Shown piece after piece: positions 1-9,798 of a stretch of DNA of 47,352 nt. This stretch comes from Anaeromyces robustus. Lineage: Eukaryota; Neocallimastigomycota; Neocallimastigomycetes; Neocallimastigales; Neocallimastigaceae. A model generated the notes under the pieces. It searched no databases. It was not told where the DNA came from and saw only the letters and a program-made list of their open reading frames with translations. The stretch lies in the NCBI GenBank assembly GCA_002104895.1, contig MCFG01000468.1:1-47352 (forward strand), given 5' to 3'. Each line of letters starts with the position of its first letter. Position 1 is the first letter of the stretch. A program made the position numbers and the translations under genes.

Positions 1-1632
1 AATAATAACAATACTGATAACGATAATCATAATCATAATAATAATAATAATAAAAATGCTGTAGAAAATAGTTTGTTACAAGCCTCTACTAGTACTAATA
101 CTGCACATTCTTTAGCAACAACTCAAAGTATAATTCAAAATATATCATTACCAGCTAATAACAATGTTACAAAATTAAATTCTATTAATAATAACCAAGA
201 TTTTAATAAAAAGAATAAAGATTTATATACTCAACTTCTCGATTCTATAAACATAATTAAAGATGATGATATTAATGCTAATGGTAAAAGAAATGGAGTT
301 AGTAAAACAAATGAAAGCCGAAGTAAGGAGCTCGCTGAAAAGAAAAAGAGACGATCAGCTGCTACAATGAGATGCAGAGAAAGAAAAAAAAATCAATTAC
401 AAAAGAAGGAACAATATATTAAATATTTAGAAAACCAAATTTTATTTTTGAATGGATCTATATTACATATGAGTAATGAAATTACTTGGTTAAGACGTTC
501 TTTCCTTGATCAATATGGAGAACAATCTCTTAAGAATATATATTTAAAAAACGGTTTTAAAGATGTAAATCTTAATACGGTTTTGTATCCTGGAAGTAAT
601 GGTGGTGATTTTCCTGATTTCAATTCTACTAACCCCACTAATTTATTATCTCAAGAATTAAGTTTGAATAATATTAATTTAGGTAATCATCAAGATTTGC
701 AAAATCGTGAACATAATAAACAAGAAGAAAAAGGATCAAGTTATCATCAAAATCAAACTTCAAGTCTACATACATCTTCATTAGAATCTACTGTATTTTT
801 AAATTCTTTATCTCCACATGAAGATATTAATAAGAATCATACATTAACAACCACACCAGTACAAACATCTCATTCCACTAATTCTAGTGCAAATTCAAAT
901 TCAAAATCATTTACAAATAATATTAATAAAACTTCACATGTTTCATCAACAACAACTAATTGTAATTCTCTTTCTACTACTGCTATCCCTGAATCTTTAT
1001 CAAATCAAAATCAAAATCAAAATCAAAATCAAAAAAATATAATTGATCAATTAGATATGGAGACTTTGACTCAATTCGCTAAACTTTCTAATGAACAAAG
1101 AGATGTTTTATTAAAGATTTTAGAAAAACAACAAGAATTATCACAACAACAAAAATCAAAACCTATAGCATCTTCTTCATCTCATCAATCTCAAAATATA
1201 AATGTATCTTTAGCATCATCACCACCGTCATCAAGGAATTTTATAAACATTGCAAATGATGAAGAAACAATTAATCATTATTCTAAACCTCAAAGTTCAT
1301 TATTAAATTTGGAATCTGTTTCTACTTCAGTACCTGCAACAAGTACAATAACTCATTTTAATAATTTAACTACAAATTCAATATATAATACATATCATAG
1401 TCAAAGTATAAATTCAATATCGTTCCAAAACACTTCATTACCACCTTCAACTTCTAATAATATAACTACTACTACATCTGAATTATTAAATTCTTTAAGT
1501 AGTACTGCACAAAATTCACCAGAAAAAGATAAATCTAGTAATGATATTCCAACCTCTAATATTTCAAATCCAACTACGACTACCCAACAAGATAATTATA
1601 TTGATTTAGAAAATTTAATTTATTATATATAG
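1..1632 (+). CDS. bZIP transcription factor, 5' end outside the window
   Basis: The frame is open from the first base to TAA at 1630-1632, so the gene starts upstream; no ATG in this frame precedes the conserved domain, and 543 codons are visible. Counting residues from base 1, the basic region is at about 113-130 (KKKRRSAATMRCRERKK). It is followed by a zipper register K136, L143, L150, M157, L164, which is the expected spacing after the conserved Arg126. This is a DNA-binding, dimerising nuclear regulator by family knowledge. The position of the invariant bZIP Asn is taken by Arg118 (codon 352-354); the AA and RCR parts of the ATF/CREB-like signature are kept. The rest is Ser/Asn/Thr/Gln-rich low complexity with a (NQ)n tract near 1000-1030 and a short helical stretch at 1050-1140 (LDMETLTQFAKLSNEQRDVL). 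Target genes cannot be inferred. Confidence 0.87.
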   Translation, partial: NNNNTDNDNHNHNNNNNKNAVENSLLQASTSTNTAHSLATTQSIIQNISLPANNNVTKLNSINNNQDFNKKNKDLYTQLLDSINIIKDDDINANGKRNGVSKTNESRSKELAEKKKRRSAATMRCRERKKNQLQKKEQYIKYLENQILFLNGSILHMSNEITWLRRSFLDQYGEQSLKNIYLKNGFKDVNLNTVLYPGSNGGDFPDFNSTNPTNLLSQELSLNNINLGNHQDLQNREHNKQEEKGSSYHQNQTSSLHTSSLESTVFLNSLSPHEDINKNHTLTTTPVQTSHSTNSSANSNSKSFTNNINKTSHVSSTTTNCNSLSTTAIPESLSNQNQNQNQNQKNIIDQLDMETLTQFAKLSNEQRDVLLKILEKQQELSQQQKSKPIASSSSHQSQNINVSLASSPPSSRNFINIANDEETINHYSKPQSSLLNLESVSTSVPATSTITHFNNLTTNSIYNTYHSQSINSISFQNTSLPPSTSNNITTTTSELLNSLSSTAQNSPEKDKSSNDIPTSNISNPTTTTQQDNYIDLENLIYYI

Positions 1633-2279
1633 GTACATTTAAATATATATTTGTTTAAACTTGAATATTTTTAAAATTATATTTTTTAATATATATTTAA
1701 CAACAAAATAAAAATAAATCAACAATAACAAAAAAACAAAAAAACAAAAAAACAAAAAAAAAAAACAAAAAAAAAAAAAAAAATATACATATATAAATAT
1801 ATATATAAATATAAATACAAAACAAAACAGAAAAAAAAAAAAAAAAATAAAGAATAAAGGCTTTTATTCCATATTTTTTTTTTTTTTTTTTTTTTAATTT
1901 TTATTTTTATTTTTTTTTTAATATTTTTTTTATCATAAAGTTCAAATTACTAAATTATCGTAATTATATAAATAATATAAATAAATAATAATGACAATAA
2001 TCAATAGGGGGGATTATTTTTATTATTATTAATTAATTTTTTATTATATTTATTTTTGTATTCTAAACAATATAAAAAATATTTCTTAAAATTTTTTTTT
2101 AAATGGTTATAAATTCATATAAACAACACAAACCAAATCAACAACAACAACACAAAAAAAAAAAAAAAAATTTAAATAGTATTTTTATAAAAGTTAAATT
2201 TATATTAAAAAATATACATATATATTTTAATATATTTTTAAATACATTAGTATTTATTTTATCTATTTTTATTTAATAT

Positions 2280-2325
<46 letters not shown>

Positions 2326-2900
2326 TTAACTAAATTCTATTATTATAGTATTTTATTTGTTTAATTATTTATTATGTAGAAAATAGTTAAACAAAAAGAT
2401 TAATAAAATAAAAATGAAAATAAATTAGTATAGTAAAGTAAATTGGTAAATGAGTATATAAATAAATCAATAAATTCATAATTAAATTCATAAATAAATA
2501 AATAAATAAATAAAAAAAAAATTTTTTTTTTAAAATATAGTGTTTAGAATTTACAATTGGATTAATAAATATATGTTTTAATGAAAGTGTTATTTTTTTT
2601 TTTTTTTTTTTATTAATTATTTTATAATACTAATCAAATTTGATTATCTTCTTATTAGAGTTATTTTTTTTTTTTTTTTTTTATTTCAATTTTATTATTG
2701 TGATAGAATTTCGTTTATATTATTATTATTATCTTTTAAATATTTTTATTCCAAATATATATATATTATATGTACATTTATTTAAATGTATTTTATCATT
2801 CATGATAAATATAAATAACTTTTTAATATTCTTTTTTTTTTTATTATCTAAAAAATGAAATTTATTATTTAATCCAAAAAGTATTTAGTATTTAGTAAAT
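1633..2900. other. AT desert downstream of the bZIP gene
   Basis: The stretch is almost only A and T, with long A runs (1750-1850), T runs (1870-1895, and about 38 T at 2282-2320) and short AAAT repeats. The A-rich block just after the stop is a plausible polyadenylation region. I see no gene. The 72-codon open frame at 2640-2858 encodes only Phe/Ile/Leu/Tyr and is low-complexity noise. Confidence 0.7.
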
Positions 2901-2903
2901 TTA

Positions 2904-3188
2904 GTGATGATGTATGGTATAAATTCTCATATGGTGTTGGAGACATCATATATAGAATTATGTAAATTACCCCGAATATTATTTTTTTACCAAAATTTTT
3001 CGGTTACTTACAAAAACTTGGATCATTTGAAAACCTTCTTTTTCCTAAACAATTTAATTTCTCGTATGGATAAGTCTCATGTATTAAGATTTGAAGATTA
3101 TGTGAACGATTTAAATATCAATAAACTTTATCCTGTATTTTCTAAACGACGATTTCTGTCTCAAAATCTACAAATTATAATTATTTAA
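2904..3188 (+). pseudogene. Unrecognised coding relic or small ORF
   Basis: A 94-codon open frame sits in a patch visibly less AT-rich than its flanks and uses a broad amino-acid set (for example RMDKSHVLRFEDYVNDLNIN at the centre). A second frame over the same bases is also protein-like for about 35 codons (LPKFFGYLQKLGSFENLLFP near 2987-3050) before stops appear. That pattern fits a decayed gene fragment better than an intact gene. I do not recognise the family. There are no introns or neighbours that explain it, and it could still be a short lineage-specific gene. Confidence 0.3.
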
Positions 3189-3497
3189 CCAAAATAAAGG
3201 AAATATTGACGAGATTAAGAAAAAAAAAATAACATATATGCTTTTAAAACATATATATTATTCATTTTTCAATTTTAATCATTAAACGTAGTAAATTATA
3301 CTATATTAAAATATAGTTATATTAAGATACAAAAATAGAAATAATAATAATAATATAAAAAAAATATTATATTATGTTGGATAAAACAATAATTATGAAA
3401 AAAATTTATTATAAAAATGTTGGAAAAAATAATAATTATGAAAAAATTATTTTATATCAATTTCTTAACCACTGAAATAACATTTATCATATGAAAG
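3189..3497. other. AT-rich spacer
   Basis: AT-rich sequence with AAT microrepeats. A short imperfect direct repeat built on a 'atgaaaaaatttatt'-type unit lies at 3385-3450. No gene is seen. Confidence 0.55.
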
Positions 3498-3695
<198 letters not shown>

Positions 3696-3745
3696 TTGTG
3701 TAAATAAATAATTTTTGTGTAAATAAATAATATAATATAATTATT

Positions 3746-3758
3746 ATATTATTAATAA
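3746..3758. repeat. Left target-site duplication of the SINE
   Basis: ATATTATTAATAA, identical over 13 bp to 4292-4304. The pair brackets the whole GC-richer element including its A tail, the signature of target-primed insertion. Confidence 0.85.
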
Positions 3759-4254
3759 GTCGGTCCAGTTTTTATCCTGGTTGTTAAGGCGTTGTCTTAG
3801 CATACATAAGGTCTCTGGTTCGACCCCGCAACCCTGATGTTTCCTCAACGTGGGTTTTTCATTAGTACTTGTTCGCTTGCCAGGTGTTAGTATGTTCTTC
3901 CTTAATTATACCACATTTCTTAATTTAATAATTTATTGTACTGCCTGACGCTTATAGTCTTTAATATTGTTTCTTTGAGAAATACCAACCTTTAACCAAT
4001 CTGTAATGTAGAATAACCAAGTGGATTAGAATCACGTGACTTCTGGGCTGGGCTTCACCAGCCTCGTTAGAGGTATGTCGGGCGCCAATAACAATATGTG
4101 GCTCGCGGATATAAATTCAGCAATTATTGTACAAGATTGGGAGAGCCGAAGCTGACTTCAGTATGGCAGTCCATGAGGGACACATTACCACCTAATTATT
4201 AGGGAGTGGGCTTACTGCTTCACATTAGGGAAGATCAAAGAAGCATACCCCGGA

Positions 4255-4291
<37 letters not shown>
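3759..4291 (+). mobile_element. tRNA-derived SINE, apparently full length
   Basis: This is a 533-bp block, far richer in G and C than anything around it, that starts exactly after one 13-bp target-site duplication and ends in an A tail of about 30 exactly before the other. The head resembles a tRNA: a D-arm/A-box-like stretch at about 3773-3790 (ATCCTGGTTGTTAAGGC) and a very good B box at 3817-3827 (GGTTCGACCCC), the internal RNA polymerase III promoter layout. The anticodon-stem region is degenerate, so it is not a working tRNA gene. The body contains a perfect 6-bp hairpin (GGCTGG/CCAGCC) near 4050-4064 and no long open frame. It carries no protein and would depend on a LINE reverse transcriptase. 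Its tail does not resemble the 3' end of the LINE at 44.3-47.3 kb. The perfect duplication suggests a recent insertion. Confidence 0.85.
3817..3827 (+). promoter_or_regulatory. B box of an internal Pol III promoter
   Basis: GGTTCGACCCC matches the eukaryotic tRNA B-box consensus GGTTCGANNCC at every fixed position. It lies about 35-45 bp after the A-box-like segment, the normal tRNA spacing. Confidence 0.75.
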
Positions 4292-4295
<4 letters not shown>

Positions 4296-4304
4296 TATTA
4301 ATAA
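4292..4304. repeat. Right target-site duplication of the SINE
   Basis: ATATTATTAATAA directly after the A tail, identical to the left copy at 3746-3758. Confidence 0.85.
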
Positions 4305-5060
4305 AAATTTCTTGATTGTATATTGTTATTCAATATATTATTAATTAGATTTAAATTAATCATATATATTTATAATGTATTTTAATATATTATTAAATAT
4401 TTGATTAATAATTTTATTAAATATTTATATTTGTTCTTTTTTTTTTTATTTATTTATATTTTACATTTTCCTTTTTTTTTTGTTTTTAATTTCTTGCCGA
4501 AAAAAATCAAAAAAAGATATTTAAATAAAAAAAAAAAAAAAAGAACGATAGAGATATATTCATTTTCATTTTTTTTTTTATTTAATAATTTAAGGTATAT
4601 AATAAATAATATTTATTTTGATTTTGATAGTATATACGCTTTTCTTATTGGATTTATAGTTATGAAAAGCATATTAGTATTATTAAAGGATTCTACATTT
4701 TTAGAATATATTTATTTCCATTTTTAAATAAAAAATATTTATTTATACTTTATTATTTTTTCCTTTTATTTTTATTTTTTTTACATTATGTAAATATATT
4801 TATTATTAAATTATTTTTTTATTAATTTTGTTTTTTGTTATAGTTTCAAATTTCAATTTTAATTTATTGTTTTATTTATTTTGCTTTTTAACAATTTTTT
4901 TATTTTTAGTATAAATAAAAGATATTATTATTATTATTTGTAATATAAAGTTTATTTATTTACCTTTTTTAATTATATTTAATTATTTGACTATAGTTAA
5001 TTTCCCTTGTTATTTTTTTTTGCTTCAATTTTACAAAATTGTATAATAAAATAATTCAAG
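4305..5060. other. AT-rich upstream region of the acyl-CoA synthetase gene
   Basis: AT desert with T runs. A 108-codon Phe/Ile/Leu/Tyr-rich open frame at 4401-4727 has homopolymer composition and is not credible as a gene. The last 300 bases before 5061 are the likely promoter and 5' UTR. I see no defined motif. Confidence 0.55.
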
Positions 5061-5864
5061 ATGAAAATTACAAAAGATTTTAAATTTGGATTTCCAGATC
5101 CAAATGCTCCAGAAATTCCAGGAGAAACAAAGGTATTTTTTTTTGAATTAAAAATGATGATTTACTTATACACATTTATTACCTATATTATTTAATGCTC
5201 TTTATATATATATAAAATATGAAGATGTTGATAATATTTAAGAAAAAACAAAAGTAATAAAAAAAAAAATTAAAATAATTTAAAATTTAGTAAATGATTG
5301 AGAAAATACAATGAAGATTTCAATATAATTAATATTTATATTTTAAAAACTCTTATATATAGCCATACCGCCATTTTACTTTAAAACCAGGAGAACCTTT
5401 ACAAGATAACACTGTTATTCCTACTGTATATGAAAACTTTATGCATGGTTACAATGAAACTGAAGGTAAAAAAAAAACACTAAAAGCAAATAATCATTTA
5501 ATAAATACAGTTATTGTTATTTTCACAGAAATTTATTATTATGTTGTATTTGTTTTTGTTGAAATTTAAATTAAAGTTTTTTTTTTTTTTTAATATTGAA
5601 TCGATGTATTTATTAATTACTTTTACTTTTTACAATTTTTTAATTATATCATATATATTAAAAAAGGAAAGGGTAATTATCTTGGTTTTAGAAGAATTGT
5701 TGATAATGTTGCTGGTGCTTATGAATGGATAACTTATGAAGAATGTCTTGAAAGAGTTAAAAATTTTGGGTAATAATTTTTAGAATATTTTTGTATATAA
5801 ATAATAATTTTAATTTTAATAATTAAATATAATAACTTTCGTTGTATTATTCTATAAATGTATA

Positions 5865-5906
<42 letters not shown>

Positions 5907-5947
5907 AAACACTTAAAAATTTAATAATTGAAAAATTAAAAATATAA

Positions 5948-5978
<31 letters not shown>

Positions 5979-6630
5979 TAGTTCAGCAATTCTTTCAGAA
6001 AAAATTGGTTTAAAACCAAATGAACCACTTGGTATTTATTCTATTAATAGACCTGAATGGGTTATTAGTGATTATGCTGCAATGTTTAATTCAATTATTA
6101 CTGTTCCATTATATGATACTCTTGGTTTACAAGCTCTTCAATTTATTATCAATCAAGTTGAAATGAAGGTTTGTTGTGCTGCTAATGATAAGGCTAAGAA
6201 ATTATTAGAAAATGCATCTTCTTATCCAACTTTAAAAAAACTTATTGTTTTTGATGAAATTGATGATGAACTTAAAAAGGTATCTGAAGAAGCATCAATT
6301 GAAATTTATTATTTCGGTGATTTAGAAAAGGAAGGAAAAGAAAATAGAAAAGATTTTATTTTACCAAAGAATGAAACTGTTGGTTGTATTTGTTATACAT
6401 CAGGTACTACCGGTAATCCAAAGGGTGCTATTTTAACTAATGATAATCTTATATCATTCTGTCGTTCTATTCGTAATTTAAGAGATAATAATTTATTTAG
6501 ATATATTACTCATGAAGATAGTTATTTATCTTATTTACCATTAGCTCATGTATTTGAAAGAGTAGTACAAAATACAGTTACATATTTTGGTGGTAAAATT
6601 GGTTTTTACCAAGGTGATACTTCAAAGGTA

Positions 6631-6673
<43 letters not shown>

Positions 6674-8800
6674 TAATAATCAAATAAATATATAATAAAT
6701 ATATATCATCATTGTAATAAATGAATAATATTTATATAATTAATATTAATATAAAAAAAATTTATATTTATTTTAAAATTAATTATAACTATAACTAATA
6801 TAATAATCTGAATATTTTTATTAATGTATTTAATTTAATTTAATTTAATTTATTTATTTATTTATATTAATGAAATTAGTTATTAGATGATGTTGGTGTT
6901 TTAAAGCCAACTTTATTTGCTAGTGTTCCACGTTTGTTAAATAGAATTTACGATGCAGTTTGGGATAACATTAATAAAACTGGTGGATTAACAGCTTGGC
7001 TTTTTAACTTTGCTTATAATTCTAAAAAGAGAGGTTTAAAACGTGGACGTAATACTCATTGGCTTTGGGATAGATTTGTTTTTAATAACGTTCGTAATAA
7101 GCTTGGTGGTAATGTTAAGGCTATTTATTCTGGATCAGCACCATTAAGTGCTGATGTTACTGATTTTTTAAATATTTGTTTCTCATGTGATGTTCAAGAA
7201 GGTTATGGTCAAACTGAAACTGTTGCTTGTCTTTCATTAGTAAGTTTTTTTTTTTTTTTGTTCTTTTTATTTTTTTTTTTTAATTTTTTATTTTTATTTT
7301 TTTTTTTTTTATTTTTTTTTATTTTTTTATATTTTTTTTATATTTTTATTATATATAATATTATTTTATTGAGTTTATATATATATATATATTTATATAT
7401 ATATTTATATTTTATTATTATAGACTGATAAATGGGATATGGAATCTGGTCATGTAGGTGGTCCAATGTCTCCTGTAGAAGTTAAACTTAGAGATATTGA
7501 AGATATGGGTTATTTAACTACTGATAAGCCATATCCAAGAGGTGAAATTTGTGTTCGTGGTCATTCTGTTTTCAAAGGTTATTATAAAAACCCTGAATTA
7601 ACTAAGGAAGTTTTAGATGAAGATGGTTGGTTTAGAACTGGTGATATTGGGTAAATTAACTAATAATAAAAACAAAAATAATAAATAAATAAAAAAAAAT
7701 ATAAAGAAAATAAAAATAAATCTATAAATGATATAATAATAAGAATTAATATAAAATAATATAAAATAATATAAAATATTATAAAATAAGATAATTATTT
7801 TAAATTTTTTAAATGTATATATATAATATTAATTATGTTATAATTTTAACTTATTATTTTAAATTTTTTAAATGAATATATATATATATCATTAATTTTA
7901 TTTTATAATTTTTAGTATTTGGGATGAACATAATCGTATTGCTATTATTGACCGTGTTAAAAAGTAATTAATTATACTAATATTATTATTAATATTATTA
8001 ATATTTAACCATAGCTTTTTTATATAATGCTAAATAATATATAATTGAAAATTAATTAATATATATAATATCATATATCATAAATATATGATTATAAAAT
8101 AATATTTTTTTTATAAAATAGCATTTTCAAGCTTGCTCAAGGTGAATACGTTGCACCAGAAAAAATTGAAGAAGTTGTATGTATTATATTTAATATAATT
8201 ATTAAATATATAATCTTTTTTTAATAACTATTTAATAATAATTATATAATGTATACGTATACATATATTTTAATATAAATTAACAATAGTACTTAAAATA
8301 TCCAATTGTTAATCAAATCTTTGTTCACGGTGAATCCCTTGAATCTCAACTTGTTGGTATCGTTGGTAAGTAATATATAAATATATATAAAATTTTTTTT
8401 AGAAAATGTAAAATATATAAAATCAAATCAAAATTTTATTAAAAATTATTTTTTTAATATAAAAATTAATATAAATATTTAATTATTAAATATAATAGTT
8501 CCAAAGAAGAAGGAATTTATAGATTATGCTATTGCTAATGGTGTTGATGCTTCATTACCATTTGAAGAAATGTGTAAAGATAAGAGTATTATTAAAAAGT
8601 TAGTCAGTGATATGAATGTACATGCCAGATCTCATAATCTTAAAGGTTTTGAAGTTATTAAGAATATTTACCTTGAACCACATGAATTCACTGAAGCTGA
8701 AAACTTATTATCACCAATTTTAAAGGTTAAAAGAGGACAAGCTTTACAAAAATATAGATCCATTATTAAGGGATTATATGATGAATTAAAAAGAAAATAA
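5061..8800 (+). CDS. Long-chain acyl-CoA synthetase (fatty acid-CoA ligase), ten exons
   Basis: It activates long-chain fatty acids to acyl-CoA using ATP, for lipid synthesis. Exons: 5061-5132, 5363-5465, 5667-5769, 5982-6627, 6880-7239, 7424-7650, 7916-7963, 8122-8176, 8290-8365, 8499-8800. All introns are GT-AG (113-265 bp), the phases close, and the product is 663 aa, the usual length for the eukaryotic ACSL/FAA family. Adenylate-forming motifs appear in order: [12 protein letters not shown] (ATP loop, about residue 231), SGSAPLS, GYGQTE (about 415), WFRTGDIG (about 497), IIDRVKN and the C-terminal [11 protein letters not shown] with the expected catalytic-type Lys (about 640). The ACSL-type segment [15 protein letters not shown] supports long-chain specificity. 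The start ATG at 5061 opens directly into conserved sequence. There is no clear signal peptide and no peroxisomal C-terminal tripeptide (it ends KRK). Which paralogue it is cannot be told. Confidence 0.94.
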
Positions 8801-9029
8801 GACTATTTTCAAAAAAAAAAAAAAAAATATAAAATAAATATATTAATTAATTCATTATTATTAATCAAAAGAATAAAATAAATAAAATTAAAATTAAAAT
8901 AAACAAAAATATAATGTCAATAAAATATAAATAAATAAATAAATAAATAAATAATAATTATAAAAAGATATCAAGTAAACAATAATAAAAAACAAGAACA
9001 AAAATATAAACAAAAATGAAAAATAGAAT

Positions 9030-9069
<40 letters not shown>

Positions 9070-9798
9070 GTAGATATAAAGTTGAAATAATAAAAATAAT
9101 GGAAAAAACAAATTAAAATTGACATACATTTTTAAATTCTATTTCATTAATATAATAGACATATAATATATATATATATAATTAATAATAACGTAATACA
9201 TCAATATTATATTCTAATAATTATCAGAAATAATAATATATAAATAGTAAAAAAATTTTAAAAATTTACAAATTTTATATTAATATTTTTATTATCATAT
9301 TATTATATTATTATTATATATAATTTTTTTATAATAATATATTAAATACTGATTTTAATTTTAATATTAATAATCCATTTTATTTTCTTTAAAAAATAAA
9401 ATATAATAAAAAAAAAAAAAAAAAAAAATAATAATTAAATAAATAAATAAAAACCTTTAAAAATAAATTACAAAAAATTATATAAAGAATTTATTATACA
9501 ATATGTATTTGTTATGTTTGGGTAAAAGAGAGAAAAAAAAAATATATTTATAATGGTAAAGATGAAAATATATAATTATAAAATCAAATGCATGTTTTAA
9601 AATAAATAAAATTTATTAAATGAAATAAAAAAAAATTTTTTTTAATTTTTTTTTTTTTTTTTTTTTTTAAATTTTATTATTTATTTATATTTATTTATAT
9701 AATTATTATAATATTACTGGATTATGATAGTTATTATATATATATATATATATATATTAAAAAAAAAAAAAAAGTAATTAATTTTTGTGAATTATTAA
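8801..9798. other. Intergenic region between convergent genes
   Basis: AT desert between the convergent acyl-CoA synthetase and ankyrin genes. It has A runs (9040-9067, 9410-9428), a T run (9640-9668) and TA dinucleotide tracts. Both gene ends presumably polyadenylate here. No gene or structured element is seen. Confidence 0.7.

Noticed and set aside
3759-3835. A functional tRNA gene
   Set aside because: The B box is good, but the anticodon stem and acceptor pairing are degenerate, and the segment is joined to a SINE body with A tail and target-site duplications.
4401-4727. A 108-codon membrane-like protein
   Set aside because: Composition is dictated by T and A runs (Phe, Leu, Ile, Lys, Tyr), with no motif and no splice-consistent extension.
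6934-7428. A separate 164-aa protein ending in a Phe/Leu-rich tail
   Set aside because: The first part is an exon of the acyl-CoA synthetase; the tail is read-through into a T-rich intron starting at 7240.
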